DNA of 64,000 nt from Rhizobium sp. TH2 (GCF_024707525.1 NZ_CP062231.1:496001-560000), one strand, 5' to 3'; positions 7,512 to 16,765 are shown, counted from the stretch's first letter. Translations and numbers: made by a program. The notes: generated by a model from the letters alone, not told the origin.

Positions 7512-9533
7512 TCAATACGGCCTGACATCCCCCGGCTTGCCGTCGCGGATGTGGTCGTCCTCCTCCGCGTTCTCATCCTCGAACTTCGGCTCGATCCGCT
7601 CGGCAGACGTTGTATCCACCATCGGTTCCGAACGCTCGTCCGGTTCGACACGAGAATCGTCATCAGTATCCGCCGAACGCACCGGCTCGGCGACTGCGAC
7701 ATCGCTCTCCTCGATCACAGGTGTCGCCTTGGCTACGACGGGCTCTGCGTCCCGCCGAACCGGCGCCACGAACGGATCAGGCCGCTCCGGCTCGGCCTTC
7801 CTCGGGAAACGCTTGTCCATGAAATTGTCGTAGACTCTGCCGAGCCGCGTCCGCCTGTCGGGGAAGGGCGCGAGCAGCGCGAAGAGCAGGCCGAGCACCG
7901 CCGGCGAGAAATCGAGCGCCAGCTGCAGGGCGATATAGCCCATCAGGCTGCCGGCATAGGAGACCACGGCCCAGAAGGGACGTAAGGGGACGAAGACCGG
8001 AACGCTGTTTGCGTCCGCCTGCGCTTCCTGCAAGGCAGCATCGGCGGCCTGACGCTCGCCATGGAAATAGCGGTCGATGAAGGGGATGGTCTCGATACGG
8101 TTTTCGACCGGGATGCGGAATTCCGGGCTCGATTTGCGCGCGTCGATATCGCGCGTGGCGCTGTTTGCCGCTTCCTCGACCGAATCGACCAGCGTGTTGA
8201 GCTGGCTTAGAATCACATCCTTCTTGGTCAGCGTGCAGGCCGACCAGCCCGAGAAGAAGGCCTCGGAATTAACCGTCGCACGCGTCTCGGTGACGAAGGT
8301 CTTGACGCTCGGCAGCGTCGAGGAATTGTCGGTATCGACGATCTTCTTGCGGATGCGGTCCGCCTGGGCTGCGAGGTCCGGCTGGATATCCTCGAGCTGG
8401 CCCTCAGGCTTGCGGATACGGGCGCGGAGCTGTTCGATCTCCGACTTGATGTCCTGGTTGGCATTCTTGCGGTTGGTCACGACATTGAGGATCGTCGCGG
8501 TGCGGGCGGCACTATCGGTGTAGAAGGTGAAGAGTGAGCCCCGGCCCGCGCCGCAGCCTTGGCCGGTCGTCTCCTCGTTGGCTGCGGCGGCCTTAAGTTG
8601 GTTGGACATGTAGGACAGCGCGCCATCCAGCCGGCTGGCTTCGATCGCGCGGATGCCATCAACACGACGCTCGTAAGCATCGAGCACGTCGGTGTACCAG
8701 AGGTTATGGGCGCGCAGGCCCTCCGTGCCGCCGACGCCGATAATACCGAACACGGTATGAATTGCGAGTGTCAGCGGGACCAGCACGATGAAGCCGACGA
8801 TGAAGCCGAACAGGCGCGACACAGTATTGGACGCGATGCGGATTCTCAGGAACACGAAGTTCCAGCCGGCCCAGATGATGAGCGCCGCCAGCGCCGAGAG
8901 GCCGATCGGGACGCCATATTGCACCAGAGGCGGATCGAGCGGATCGACGATTTCGTGATGGAAGCCGATCGCTGTCGTGGCGAACGAGCCGACCATCGCC
9001 GCACCGGTGACAAAGGACGCAAGCTCGTACCAACTGTTCGAAGGCAGGCTCCTGAGCTCGGCCTTGCGGCGCGCGCCTGCCGCCTTCACCGCGAGATATT
9101 CCGCCCGTTCCGCGTCGGTCATGGCTTCGAGCCGGCGCGACGGCTTGAACCAATAGAGGCACCAGCGATAGACCAGCACGAAGACGGCGGTGAACATCAG
9201 CCAGAGTTGCCATTCCGGCAGCGGCGCGTTGGGATCGGCAATCGTGTTGTATACGGCGAGCGAAGCCGCGAAGCCACCGGCATAGATGGCGAGCGTGCTG
9301 ATCGCTGATTGCAGCCGCATCTCGCCGCCACGAACCCACAGCCCTGCGGCGAGGCCCGCCAGGCAGACGATCAGAAGAAGGATCTCAGGAGTGGAGAGCG
9401 GCGTCGCGAGATTGAGCACATGCCAGGCGATGACGATGCCCAATATGAATGCCGATATCGCATAGACGATACCGTGCCAGCGCTGCACCACCCGATTGGC
9501 GGCTTCGAGAAAGTTCTCCGTCCCAGTCTTCAT
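7512..9533 (-). CDS. large polytopic membrane protein of unknown function
   Basis: About 673 residues from the ATG at 9533 (MKTGTENFLEAANR); the frame is open to 9653, but the extra N-terminus is polar and unlike a protein start. Roughly seven or eight membrane segments lie in the first 270 residues. A large soluble region (about 275-510) follows, probably periplasmic and partly coiled coil (SEIEQLRARIRKPEGQLEDI), with two cysteines. A further pair of hydrophobic segments precedes an acidic, Pro/Glu/Asp-rich cytoplasmic tail of about 90 residues. I do not recognise a named family. It is divergent from the TMEM43 gene. Confidence 0.8.
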   Translation of the reverse strand: MKTGTENFLEAANRVVQRWHGIVYAISAFILGIVIAWHVLNLATPLSTPEILLLIVCLAGLAAGLWVRGGEMRLQSAISTLAIYAGGFAASLAVYNTIADPNAPLPEWQLWLMFTAVFVLVYRWCLYWFKPSRRLEAMTDAERAEYLAVKAAGARRKAELRSLPSNSWYELASFVTGAAMVGSFATTAIGFHHEIVDPLDPPLVQYGVPIGLSALAALIIWAGWNFVFLRIRIASNTVSRLFGFIVGFIVLVPLTLAIHTVFGIIGVGGTEGLRAHNLWYTDVLDAYERRVDGIRAIEASRLDGALSYMSNQLKAAAANEETTGQGCGAGRGSLFTFYTDSAARTATILNVVTNRKNANQDIKSEIEQLRARIRKPEGQLEDIQPDLAAQADRIRKKIVDTDNSSTLPSVKTFVTETRATVNSEAFFSGWSACTLTKKDVILSQLNTLVDSVEEAANSATRDIDARKSSPEFRIPVENRIETIPFIDRYFHGERQAADAALQEAQADANSVPVFVPLRPFWAVVSYAGSLMGYIALQLALDFSPAVLGLLFALLAPFPDRRTRLGRVYDNFMDKRFPRKAEPERPDPFVAPVRRDAEPVVAKATPVIEESDVAVAEPVRSADTDDDSRVEPDERSEPMVDTTSAERIEPKFEDENAEEDDHIRDGKPGDVRPY

Positions 9534-9727
9534 TCCCGGTCCTGCCCAAGCCCTCGGCCTTACCCCACGTCCGGCCGGATTCTCACTGTATTCGCGCTCT
9601 TGGCAGTCATTGCAAGGATTTTCGTTTTTGCTCCGAATAACCCCACCGGACATTTCGTTTTCAATATTGCGCCCACGGCGGATATGCTATTTCTCGCGGC
9701 GGAATACGGGGTACAGGGGAGACAATC

Positions 9728-10930
9728 ATGACCTATACGGAAACTACCCACACATCGTGGTTCACCAAGCTCAAGAACGGCCTGGTGGGCACGCTGATCG
9801 GGATCGTGCTGATCCTGGTCGCGATCTATTTCCTGTTCTGGAACGAAGGCCGCGCAATCCAGACCTACCGCGCGCTCGTCGAAGGCGCGGGCCTGGTGGT
9901 TTCGGTCGATAGCGATATCGTTAACGCCGCCAATGACGGTAAGCTCGTCCATATCACCGGCCCGGTGAAGGCCGACAGCATGATCTCGGATCAGCAATTC
10001 GGAATCAATGCCGATGGCGCGCTCGCCATCAGCCGCGAGGTCGAGATGTATCAGTGGGAGGAAAAGAGCGAGAGCAAGACCGAGAAGAGCGTCGGCGGCA
10101 GCGAAGAGACGACCACGACCTATTCCTACTCGAAGGAATGGAGCACGAGCCGCAATGATTCGTCCAACTTCAAGGTTCCCGGCGGGCACGAAAACCCTGA
10201 TTTCGCGGTGTCATCCAGCGTCCGGACCGTGGAAAGCGCCCATGTCGGCGCCTACAGGCTCGATGGCAGCCGGGTTGCCAGCCTGGGCGACGAGAAGGTC
10301 ATTCCGCTGACGCAGGCGGACGTCGACCGCATGGCCAATTCCATCGCCACGACGCGTCCGGTGAAGCTCAATCAGGGCGAGGTCTATATCGGCAACTCCG
10401 CTACTTCCCCGCAAGTCGGCGACCTGCGCGTGCGGTTCGAACGTACCGATCTCGCGGAAGCAAGCTTCGTCGGCAAGCAACAGGGCGATTCGATTGTCGG
10501 TTACACGACCTCCAACGGCCGTGAAGTGTTCCTCAGCGCGGCCGGCAAAAAGGATGCGCCCGCCATGTTCGAGCAGGCGCAGGCCGACAACACGATGATC
10601 ACCTGGATCATTCGTGTGGCTGGTCTCGTCGGCATCTTCATCGGCTTCCAGCTGTTCTTCGGCCTGTTCGGCGTAATCGGCGATCTGATACCTTTCATCG
10701 GTTCGATCGTGCGCGGCGGCACCGCCATCATCGCGCTGGTCCTGACGCTGATCATCGGCCCGATCACCATCGCGATCGGCTGGTTCGCTTACCGGCCGCT
10801 GCTGGCGATCGGCATCATCGCGGGCGGTGTGCTGATCGCGGCCGCCGTGATCTTCCTGCGCCGAAAGGGCGGAGCGGCCACAGTGGCTCCGCCTGAGCCG
10901 GTGGTGCTGGGACGGGGTACGGGCGCTTGA
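9728..10930 (+). CDS. TMEM43 (LUMA) family membrane protein
   Basis: A 400-residue protein with one N-terminal membrane segment (about 21-38, preceding FWNEGRA), a long extracytoplasmic domain (40-295) and three or four hydrophobic segments from 297 to 385. The short FWNEGRA motif after the first segment and the EEKSESKTEKSVGG-type region are typical of bacterial TMEM43 homologues. The eukaryotic member is an inner nuclear/ER membrane protein; the bacterial role is unknown. It has an ATG 195 bases from the divergent membrane gene and leads into the YdcF gene 29 bases on. Confidence 0.9.
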   Translation: MTYTETTHTSWFTKLKNGLVGTLIGIVLILVAIYFLFWNEGRAIQTYRALVEGAGLVVSVDSDIVNAANDGKLVHITGPVKADSMISDQQFGINADGALAISREVEMYQWEEKSESKTEKSVGGSEETTTTYSYSKEWSTSRNDSSNFKVPGGHENPDFAVSSSVRTVESAHVGAYRLDGSRVASLGDEKVIPLTQADVDRMANSIATTRPVKLNQGEVYIGNSATSPQVGDLRVRFERTDLAEASFVGKQQGDSIVGYTTSNGREVFLSAAGKKDAPAMFEQAQADNTMITWIIRVAGLVGIFIGFQLFFGLFGVIGDLIPFIGSIVRGGTAIIALVLTLIIGPITIAIGWFAYRPLLAIGIIAGGVLIAAAVIFLRRKGGAATVAPPEPVVLGRGTGA

Positions 10931-10959
10931 GCCTCGCCCTCGCCAGCGGGATCTGACGC

Positions 10960-11742
10960 ATGTTCATGACGGGCAAGCTGCTATGGATCGTCGTCCAGCC
11001 GCTAACGCTGGCGCTGATCGTCAAGGTCCTCGCCTTCCTGATGCTCATCATTGGGCGGCGCAAGCTCGCCGGGTTCCTGTCGCTCCTGGCGGGTACGATC
11101 CTGTTCGTGACACTCTTCACCACGACAGGCGCCTGGAGTCTGCAGACGCTCGAAGCGCGCTATGCGCGCCCGGCGCTGCCAACTGACGTCGCCTGCATGA
11201 TCGTGCTCGGCGGTGGCTTCGATCTCGAAGTCACGGCCGGCCGCGGCGGCATGGAAATGAACCAGGCCGCCGACCGCTATATCGAGGCAGCGAGGCTCGC
11301 GCGGCTTTATCCGGTGGCGAAGATCCTGGTATCCGGAGGCGATGGCTCCTTCTCCGGCACCTACAAGGGTGACGCCGAACTCTCGGCCAAGTTCTTCCAG
11401 TCGATGGGCGTGGACCCTGCGCGCATCATCATGGAAAAGACCTCGCGCAACACGATCGAGAATGTCGCCGAAACCAAGACGCTGCTCGACGCCAACAAGC
11501 TCTCCGATTGTCTGCTGATCACCTCGGCCTACCACATGCCGCGCGCCAAGGCGCTCTTCGACGCCGAAGGCGTGATGACCATCCCCTGGCCGACCGACTA
11601 TCGCGCCAACGGCAAGGTGGAATTCGGCCTGGACTTCACGCAACCCTCGCTGAACGCGGCCCTGACCTCGACGGCCATGCGCGAATGGGCGGCGCTGCTG
11701 AATGCCTACTTGCAGGGGAAGTCGGAGACGCTGGTGCCGTAG
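10960..11742 (+). CDS. YdcF/SanA-like DUF218 envelope protein
   Basis: A 260-residue protein: two N-terminal membrane segments (about 5-27 and 35-57), then a DUF218 domain with CMIVLGGGFD (near 75), ILVSGGDG (near 126) and SAYHMPRA (near 190), the usual landmarks of the YdcF/ElyC group. E. coli ElyC of this group influences peptidoglycan and envelope carbon-lipid metabolism; the reaction is not settled. It sits 29 bases after the TMEM43 gene, probably in one transcript, and converges on the ParE-like gene with a one-base gap. Confidence 0.9.
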   Translation: MFMTGKLLWIVVQPLTLALIVKVLAFLMLIIGRRKLAGFLSLLAGTILFVTLFTTTGAWSLQTLEARYARPALPTDVACMIVLGGGFDLEVTAGRGGMEMNQAADRYIEAARLARLYPVAKILVSGGDGSFSGTYKGDAELSAKFFQSMGVDPARIIMEKTSRNTIENVAETKTLLDANKLSDCLLITSAYHMPRAKALFDAEGVMTIPWPTDYRANGKVEFGLDFTQPSLNAALTSTAMREWAALLNAYLQGKSETLVP

Positions 11743-11743
11743 G

Positions 11744-12031
11744 TCAGATCGTGTCCGGCGTGATGCGCTGCCGGGCATGAAGAACGCGAACGATCTCGAC
11801 GTGGTCCTCAGTGACTCGATAGAAAATCAGGTAGTTGCCCTCGACAAGTTGTCTTATGCCCGGCGCGATATCATCACGCGCCACGCCGGCATATGGAAAA
11901 TCGGACAGGATATCTGGCCGCCGATCGAGATCATCGAGAAGTGTGTCGGCGGCACGAGGATCGTGCTCGCCCACGTGAAGCCAGATGTTGACAAGATCCT
12001 CTTCGGCGGCACTCGACCGGACGATGCGCAA
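11744..12031 (-). CDS. ParE/RelE-family toxin
   Basis: About 95 residues starting at a TTG (LRIVRSSAAEEDLVNIWLHV...). The family pattern is clear: AEEDL, DLDRRPDILSDFPYAG, ARDDIAPGIRQLVEGNYLIFYRV and a C-terminal VRVLHARQ. No ATG exists at the right place; the TTG lies four bases after the antitoxin stop, which fits a two-gene module with the antitoxin first. Longer starts upstream would run through the antitoxin gene. Such toxins poison gyrase or cleave mRNA; which applies here cannot be told from sequence. Confidence 0.85.
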   Translation of the reverse strand: MRIVRSSAAEEDLVNIWLHVGEHDPRAADTLLDDLDRRPDILSDFPYAGVARDDIAPGIRQLVEGNYLIFYRVTEDHVEIVRVLHARQRITPDTI

Positions 12032-12035
12032 AGCG

Positions 12036-12314
12036 TCACGAATTCGTTGGCGTTGCCGCAAGCCGGCGCCGCGCTTCAGCCTTGATATCGTCGATCGATC
12101 CGAAACGCCCCGGCCCGCTCTCAAGACCCGCATGCACCAAAGTTCGGAGTTCGTTGAGCGTGTAGCCGAAATTCTCGCGCTTCTCGCTCCACATGCGCAG
12201 CGCCTCGTCCACGATCTCGCTGGCCGACTGGTACTCCCCCTGGGAGACGGCTTCGTTTACGCGTTCTTCCATATCCGGCGACAGATCGATGTCGCGTCTG
12301 ACATGCTGCTGCAT
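12036..12314 (-). CDS. ParD-like antitoxin
   Basis: A 92-residue protein from the ATG at 12314 (MQQHVRRDIDLSPDMEERV). Residues 8-50 look like a ribbon-helix-helix DNA-binding domain with YQSASEIVDEALRMW, the typical ParD/CopG pattern; the rest is a charged tail that should wrap the toxin. A frame extension up to 12431 lacks a family-like sequence. The toxin follows after four bases, so the pair forms one operon, presumably autorepressed. Confidence 0.87.
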   Translation of the reverse strand: MQQHVRRDIDLSPDMEERVNEAVSQGEYQSASEIVDEALRMWSEKRENFGYTLNELRTLVHAGLESGPGRFGSIDDIKAEARRRLAATPTNS

Positions 12315-12429
12315 CGTCTTTCTCCTGCACGATGTCCCTTTATGCCACGATAGCAGCGGCGACTCCAGAGCCGCGTGGGTTGACTTCCGCCGTGCGGCGG
12401 CATCCCTTATGGCGAATTGGGGGGACGCC

Positions 12430-13065
12430 ATGAATCTGCTCGAATTTCTCGATTACGCCGCGATCGCGCTCTTCGCCGCCACCGGCGCTTTGTCGGCCAG
12501 CCGCAAGCAGCTTGACCTCATCGGCTTCATCTTCTTCGCGGCCATCGCAGGCATCGGCGGCGGTACGCTGCGGGATATCATTCTCGGGCAGTTGCCGGTA
12601 TTCTGGGTCAAGAACGACACCTATATCCTAGTCTGCGCCGGCACGGGCATCCTGGTCTATTTCACGGCCCATCTCTTCGAATCGCGCTATCGCCTGCTGC
12701 TCTGGTTCGACGCGGTGGGCTTGTCGGCCTATTCCGCATTGGGTGCCGCCAAAGGGCTCGCGGTTACCGGGTCACCCGTCGTCGCCATTGTTACGGGCAT
12801 GCTGACCGCTACGTTCGGCGGCATCCTGCGTGATATCGTGGCGGGGGAGCCGTCCGTGCTGCTCCGGCCGGAAATCTACATCTCGGCGGCGCTTGTCGGC
12901 GCGGGCGTCTATACGGGTGTTGATCGGGTGGGATTGCCGCAGGATATCTGCTTTCTGCTCGCCATGATCACCGCCTTCATCATCCGCGGCGGGGCGTTGA
13001 AATTCGGCTGGACCTTTCCGGTCTACAAGGCCCGGCCCGGCCGGCATCCCGACGATGTCATGTGA
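12430..13065 (+). CDS. TRIC/UPF0126 family cation channel protein
   Basis: A 211-residue inner-membrane protein with seven hydrophobic segments and an internal duplication: IGGGTLRDIILG (near 48) and FGGILRDIVAG (near 134) mark the two repeats of UPF0126, the prokaryotic relatives of trimeric intracellular cation channels. The ATG at 12430 is preceded by GGGGGGA. A longer open frame from 12193 overlaps the antitoxin gene on the other strand and is not used. It converges on irr nine bases away. Confidence 0.93.
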   Translation: MNLLEFLDYAAIALFAATGALSASRKQLDLIGFIFFAAIAGIGGGTLRDIILGQLPVFWVKNDTYILVCAGTGILVYFTAHLFESRYRLLLWFDAVGLSAYSALGAAKGLAVTGSPVVAIVTGMLTATFGGILRDIVAGEPSVLLRPEIYISAALVGAGVYTGVDRVGLPQDICFLLAMITAFIIRGGALKFGWTFPVYKARPGRHPDDVM

Positions 13066-13074
13066 GATAAGGCC

Positions 13075-13494
13075 TTACTTGGCCTTCTCGCGCAACCGGA
13101 TCACCACATCCACATGCGCGATCTCCATGCCTTCGGGCGGTTCCGGCAGGTTGTTGATCGTGATGTTCGACGTCGGCACGTCGAGAACCTCGTTGCGGCC
13201 CTCGATGAAGAAGTGATGGTGATCGGACACGTTGGTGTCGAAATAGGTGCGGTTGCCTTCGACGGCCAGCACACGGATCATGCGGGCTTCGGTGAACTGG
13301 TGCAGCGTGTTGTAGACGGTGGCGAGCGACACATCGATGCCGGCGAAAGTCGCTTCCTCGTGCAGTTCTTCCACCGTCAGGTGGCGATCACCCTTGGCAT
13401 AAAGCAAGGACGCGAGCGCCATGCGCTGGCGGGTCGGGCGTAGGCCCGCGTGCCGCAATCTCGCCTCGGTTTTTGCAGAATGATCGATGGCCAT
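13075..13494 (-). CDS. irr: iron response regulator Irr (Fur superfamily)
   Basis: A 139-residue Fur-family regulator. The winged helix covers residues 12-85 (RHAGLRPTRQRMALASLL, SLATVYNTLHQF) and the HHH motif in SDHHHFF near 94 is the haem-sensing histidine cluster of rhizobial Irr. Irr represses haem synthesis and activates iron uptake under iron limitation. The ATG at 13494 gives MAIDHSAKTEARLRHAG, the expected start; the open frame to 13563 is ignored. The divergent fabA gene 227 bases away is the standard rhizobial neighbour. Confidence 0.93.
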   Translation of the reverse strand: MAIDHSAKTEARLRHAGLRPTRQRMALASLLYAKGDRHLTVEELHEEATFAGIDVSLATVYNTLHQFTEARMIRVLAVEGNRTYFDTNVSDHHHFFIEGRNEVLDVPTSNITINNLPEPPEGMEIAHVDVVIRLREKAK

Positions 13495-13517
13495 GTTCTT
13501 GTGCCAAGCTCCGGTCG

Positions 13518-13537
13518 CTAAAATAGGAGTATTTTGG
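13518..13537. promoter_or_regulatory. inverted repeat upstream of irr
   Basis: CTAAAATA and TATTTTGG are inverted repeats with one mismatch around a four-base centre (GGAG). It lies 23 bases upstream of the irr ATG, where a promoter or operator is expected. It does not match the known ICE box sequence well, so its binder is unknown. Confidence 0.35.
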
Positions 13538-13622
13538 TCAACGATATAACCCGCGCGCGTCACGCTTTCAACAGCTTTTCAGCGGCGGCGCGCCGCAGCA
13601 GCGAGGTTACAAGCTATTTGGG

Positions 13623-13650
13623 TTGGCTTTTTGAAGATCAATCCTATATT
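13623..13650 (+). promoter_or_regulatory. candidate promoter for fabA-fabB-fabI
   Basis: TTGGCT at 13623-13628, sixteen bases, then TATATT at 13645-13650, 71 bases before the fabA ATG. Four of six bases match each housekeeping sigma-factor box. Predicted by eye only. Confidence 0.4.
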
Positions 13651-13721
13651 GGCGGCACGACAATCCTTGCCTTGAACCTCAGGCGAGACAATCAAGAGAA
13701 AGAATCGGGGAAGAGACAGTC

Positions 13722-14237
13722 ATGGCAGTTCAGAAATCCAGTTACACCTATGAGGAGCTTCTGACCTGTGCGCATGGCGAATTGTTCGGCCCCGGCAATG
13801 CGCAATTGCCGCTGCCGCCGATGCTGATGGTTCATCGCATCACCGACATCTCGGAAACCGGGGGCGAGTTCGGCAAGGGCTATCTCCGCGCCGAATATGA
13901 TGTCCGCCCGGACGACTGGTATTTTCCCTGCCACTTCGAAGGCAACCCGATCATGCCCGGTTGCCTTGGCCTCGACGGCATGTGGCAGTTGACCGGCTTC
14001 TATCTCGGCTGGCTCGGCGAGCCCGGCCGCGGCATGGCACTCTCCACCGGCGAAGTGAAGTTCAAGGGCATGGTTCGCCCGGCGACCAAGCTCCTCGAAT
14101 ACGGCATCGACTTCAAGCGCGTCATGCGTGGCCGGCTGGTCCTCGGCACCGCCGACGGCTGGCTGAAGGCCGACGGCGAAACCATCTATCAGGCGACCGA
14201 CCTCCGCGTGGGGCTGTCGAAGGAAAAGGCGGCCTGA
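13722..14237 (+). CDS. fabA: 3-hydroxydecanoyl-ACP dehydratase/isomerase
   Basis: A 171-residue bifunctional dehydratase and trans-2/cis-3 isomerase that starts anaerobic unsaturated fatty acid synthesis. The hot-dog fold active site is intact: His71 in [12 protein letters not shown] and Asp85 in GLDGMWQL. Full family length. It is the first gene of fabA-fabB-fabI, with 51 bases to fabB, and is divergent from irr. Confidence 0.97.
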   Translation: MAVQKSSYTYEELLTCAHGELFGPGNAQLPLPPMLMVHRITDISETGGEFGKGYLRAEYDVRPDDWYFPCHFEGNPIMPGCLGLDGMWQLTGFYLGWLGEPGRGMALSTGEVKFKGMVRPATKLLEYGIDFKRVMRGRLVLGTADGWLKADGETIYQATDLRVGLSKEKAA

Positions 14238-14288
14238 GCGGCATCGCCCCGCTCAAGCCAGAAGTTCAACATTCAAAGGTCTGAAACC

Positions 14289-15509
14289 ATGAGACGTGTC
14301 GTTGTCACCGGCCTGGGGGTAGTGTCATCCATCGGCAATAATGCAGCCGAGGTCACCGAATCCCTGAGGCATGCCAAATCAGGCATTTCCAGATCCGAAG
14401 ACTTTGCCGAACATGGCTTCAAGTGCCAGGTCTGGGGCGCGCCGAAGCTCGACGTGACCGGGATGGTCGACCGCCGCGCGACGCGGTTCCTCTCCACCGC
14501 CGGTCAGTGGAACCACGTCGCCATGCTGCAGGCGATCGCGGATTCCGGCGTCGAGGAGAGCGACATCTCCAACGAGCGCACCGGCATCATCATGGGCTCC
14601 GGCGGACCATCGACCAAGGTCATCGTCGAGGCGGCCGAGACCACGATGCAGAACGGCAGCCCCAAGCGCATCGGCCCGTTCGCCGTCCCGAAGGCGATGT
14701 CATCGACCGCATCGGCCACGCTCGCCACATGGTTCAAGATCCATGGCGTCAACTACTCGATCTCGTCGGCCTGCTCGACTTCGGCGCATTGCATCGGCAA
14801 CGCCGCCGAGATGATCCAGTGGGGCAAGCAGGACATGATGTTCGCCGGCGGCCACGAGGACCTCGACTGGACCATGTCGAACCTCTTCGATGCGATGGGC
14901 GCGATGTCCTCCAAATATAACGACACGCCGGCCACCGCTTCGCGCGCCTATGATGCCGACCGCGACGGTTTCGTCATCGCCGGCGGTGCCGGCGTGGTGA
15001 TCCTGGAAGAGCTCGAGCACGCCAAGGCGCGTGGCGCCAAGATCTACTGCGAACTGACCGGCTACGGCGCGACATCCGACGGCTACGACATGGTCGCACC
15101 ATCGGGCGAGGGCGCGATGCGCTGCATGAAGCAGGCGCTCGCGACGGTCAAGAACCGCGTCGATTACGTCAATACGCACGGCACCTCGACGCCTGTCGGC
15201 GACCAGAAGGAGATCGGCGCGATCCGCAGCGTCTTCGGCGATGACATGCCGCATGTCCAGTCGACCAAGTCGCTGACCGGGCATTCGCTCGGTGCGGCAG
15301 GCGTGCAGGAAGCGATCTACTCGATCCTGATGATGCAGGAACGCTTCATCGGCGAGAGCGCGCATATCACCAATCTCGACCCGGAATTCGAGGGCGTGCC
15401 GATTGTCCGCAAGCGTATCGACAATGCCAAGATCGACACGGCGCTCTCCAATTCCTTCGGTTTCGGCGGCACCAACGCCACGCTCGTCTTCGAACGATTC
15501 AACGGCTGA
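14289..15509 (+). CDS. fabB: beta-ketoacyl-ACP synthase I
   Basis: A 406-residue condensing enzyme that elongates the cis-3 product of FabA and so commits carbon to unsaturated fatty acids. The Cys-His-His triad is present: Cys162 in [10 protein letters not shown], His in [11 protein letters not shown] (about 297) and His in [12 protein letters not shown] (about 333). Starts at ATG 14289 with [16 protein letters not shown]. It is 12 bases upstream of fabI and probably cotranscribed with fabA. Confidence 0.97.
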   Translation: MRRVVVTGLGVVSSIGNNAAEVTESLRHAKSGISRSEDFAEHGFKCQVWGAPKLDVTGMVDRRATRFLSTAGQWNHVAMLQAIADSGVEESDISNERTGIIMGSGGPSTKVIVEAAETTMQNGSPKRIGPFAVPKAMSSTASATLATWFKIHGVNYSISSACSTSAHCIGNAAEMIQWGKQDMMFAGGHEDLDWTMSNLFDAMGAMSSKYNDTPATASRAYDADRDGFVIAGGAGVVILEELEHAKARGAKIYCELTGYGATSDGYDMVAPSGEGAMRCMKQALATVKNRVDYVNTHGTSTPVGDQKEIGAIRSVFGDDMPHVQSTKSLTGHSLGAAGVQEAIYSILMMQERFIGESAHITNLDPEFEGVPIVRKRIDNAKIDTALSNSFGFGGTNATLVFERFNG

Positions 15510-15521
15510 TCAGGGGCATTT

Positions 15522-16328
15522 ATGACGGGCATCATGCAGGGAAAACGCGGCCTCATCATGGGCGTGGCCAATGGCCATTCGATCGCATGGGGCATAGCGA
15601 AAGCGCTGGCGCGTGAGGGCGCTGAGCTCGCTTTCACCTATCAGGGCGATGCGCTGGGCAAGCGCGTGCGACCGCTCGCCGCCGAGGCGAACTCGGACTT
15701 CCTGCTCGAATGTGACGTCGAGAACATCGAGTCCGTCGATCATGTCTTCGCGGAACTCAGGGAGCGTTGGGGCGGGCTCGATTTCGTCGTCCATGCCATC
15801 GGCTTCTCGGACAAGAACGAGCTCAAGGGGCTCTACGCCGATACGACGCGCGACAATTTCAGCCGGACGATGGTGATCTCCTGCTTCTCCTTCACGGAAG
15901 TTGCCAAGCGCGCCGCCGCCCTGATGAATGAAGGCGGCGCCATGCTGACGCTGACCTATGGCGGCTCGATGCGGCTGATGCCGAATTATAACGTCATGGG
16001 CGTGGCCAAGGCCGCGCTGGAAGCCTCGGTGCGTTACCTCGCCGGCGATTTCGGCCCGCGCGGCATCCGCGTCAACGCGATTTCGGCCGGGCCGATCCGG
16101 ACGCTGGCCGGTGCCGGCATTTCCGATGCGCGCGCCATGCTGAACTGGCAGCAGAAGAACTCGCCGATGCGCCGCACCGTGACCATCGACGATGTCGGCC
16201 AGTCCGCGCTTTATCTGCTCTCCGGCATGTCACGCGGCGTGACGGGCGAAATCCACTATGTGGACTCCGGCTACAACATCACCTCGATGCCGGTGCTGGA
16301 GACGCTCAACAAAGCCGACCAGGATTAA
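15522..16328 (+). CDS. fabI: enoyl-ACP reductase (NADH), FabI
   Basis: A 268-residue short-chain dehydrogenase-type enoyl-ACP reductase, the last step of each fatty acid elongation cycle and the target of triclosan-type inhibitors. It shows the FabI-type start MQGKRGLIMGVANGHSIAWG and the Tyr-x6-Lys active site (Tyr156 and Lys163 in NYNVMGVAKAALE). The ATG at 15522 adds MTGI before the core, as in relatives. The gene closes the fab operon and is followed by a hairpin at 16351. Confidence 0.95.
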   Translation: MTGIMQGKRGLIMGVANGHSIAWGIAKALAREGAELAFTYQGDALGKRVRPLAAEANSDFLLECDVENIESVDHVFAELRERWGGLDFVVHAIGFSDKNELKGLYADTTRDNFSRTMVISCFSFTEVAKRAAALMNEGGAMLTLTYGGSMRLMPNYNVMGVAKAALEASVRYLAGDFGPRGIRVNAISAGPIRTLAGAGISDARAMLNWQQKNSPMRRTVTIDDVGQSALYLLSGMSRGVTGEIHYVDSGYNITSMPVLETLNKADQD

Positions 16329-16350
16329 GACACCGAAGTTCAAATGACAG

Positions 16351-16390
16351 AAAAAAGCCCTCCGAGCGCCATGCGCCGAAGGGCCTTTGT
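16351..16390. terminator. bidirectional terminator between fabI and a small HTH gene
   Basis: A run of six A, then a GC-rich hairpin (GCCCTCCGAGCGC pairing with GCGCCGAAGGGC around CAT), then CCTTTGTCTT. On the minus strand the hairpin is followed by six T; on the plus strand the T run is shorter. It serves fabI (23 bases upstream) and the gene at 16520-16765. Confidence 0.75.
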
Positions 16391-16519
16391 CTTATGGGGG
16401 TGCCGCAGACAGTCCGCCGCCATCGGACATTCGCGACGTCATGGCCGGGAGGGACCTCGACGTCAACGCCAAAAGGCGCCTGCAGCACCCGGACCGGAAT
16501 CGGCCCTGCGAGGGTAAAC

Positions 16520-16765
16520 CTACACCTCGATTCCGATCAATCCCTGGCCGACAGCGATGGCGATCGCATGCAGCCTGTTTTTTGCCCCCAGTTTGCGCTC
16601 GGCGCAGAAAAGCAATGTTTCGGTCTCTTTTTCGCTGGCGCCGAGGCGCGTGGCGATTTCCCCGGCATGGTAGCCATTGGCTGCCAGTGTCAGGCCTATC
16701 AGTTCCATACGTGTGAGGGAGAAGTCCTCGGCATCGGCAGTCTGCTTGATTGCGTTCTGATTCAT
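16520..16765 (-). CDS. single-domain LuxR-type HTH regulator
   Basis: An 81-residue protein that consists essentially of one GerE/LuxR DNA-binding domain: LTRMELIGLTLAANGYHAGEIA, then LGASEKETETLLFCAERKLGAKNRLHAIAIAVGQG. It has no receiver or autoinducer domain, so it may act as a constitutive or partner-dependent regulator. The 240-base upstream region (16766-17005) contains an inverted repeat at 16917-16938. The gene ends about 130 bases before the bidirectional terminator. Confidence 0.85.
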   Translation of the reverse strand: MNQNAIKQTADAEDFSLTRMELIGLTLAANGYHAGEIATRLGASEKETETLLFCAERKLGAKNRLHAIAIAVGQGLIGIEV

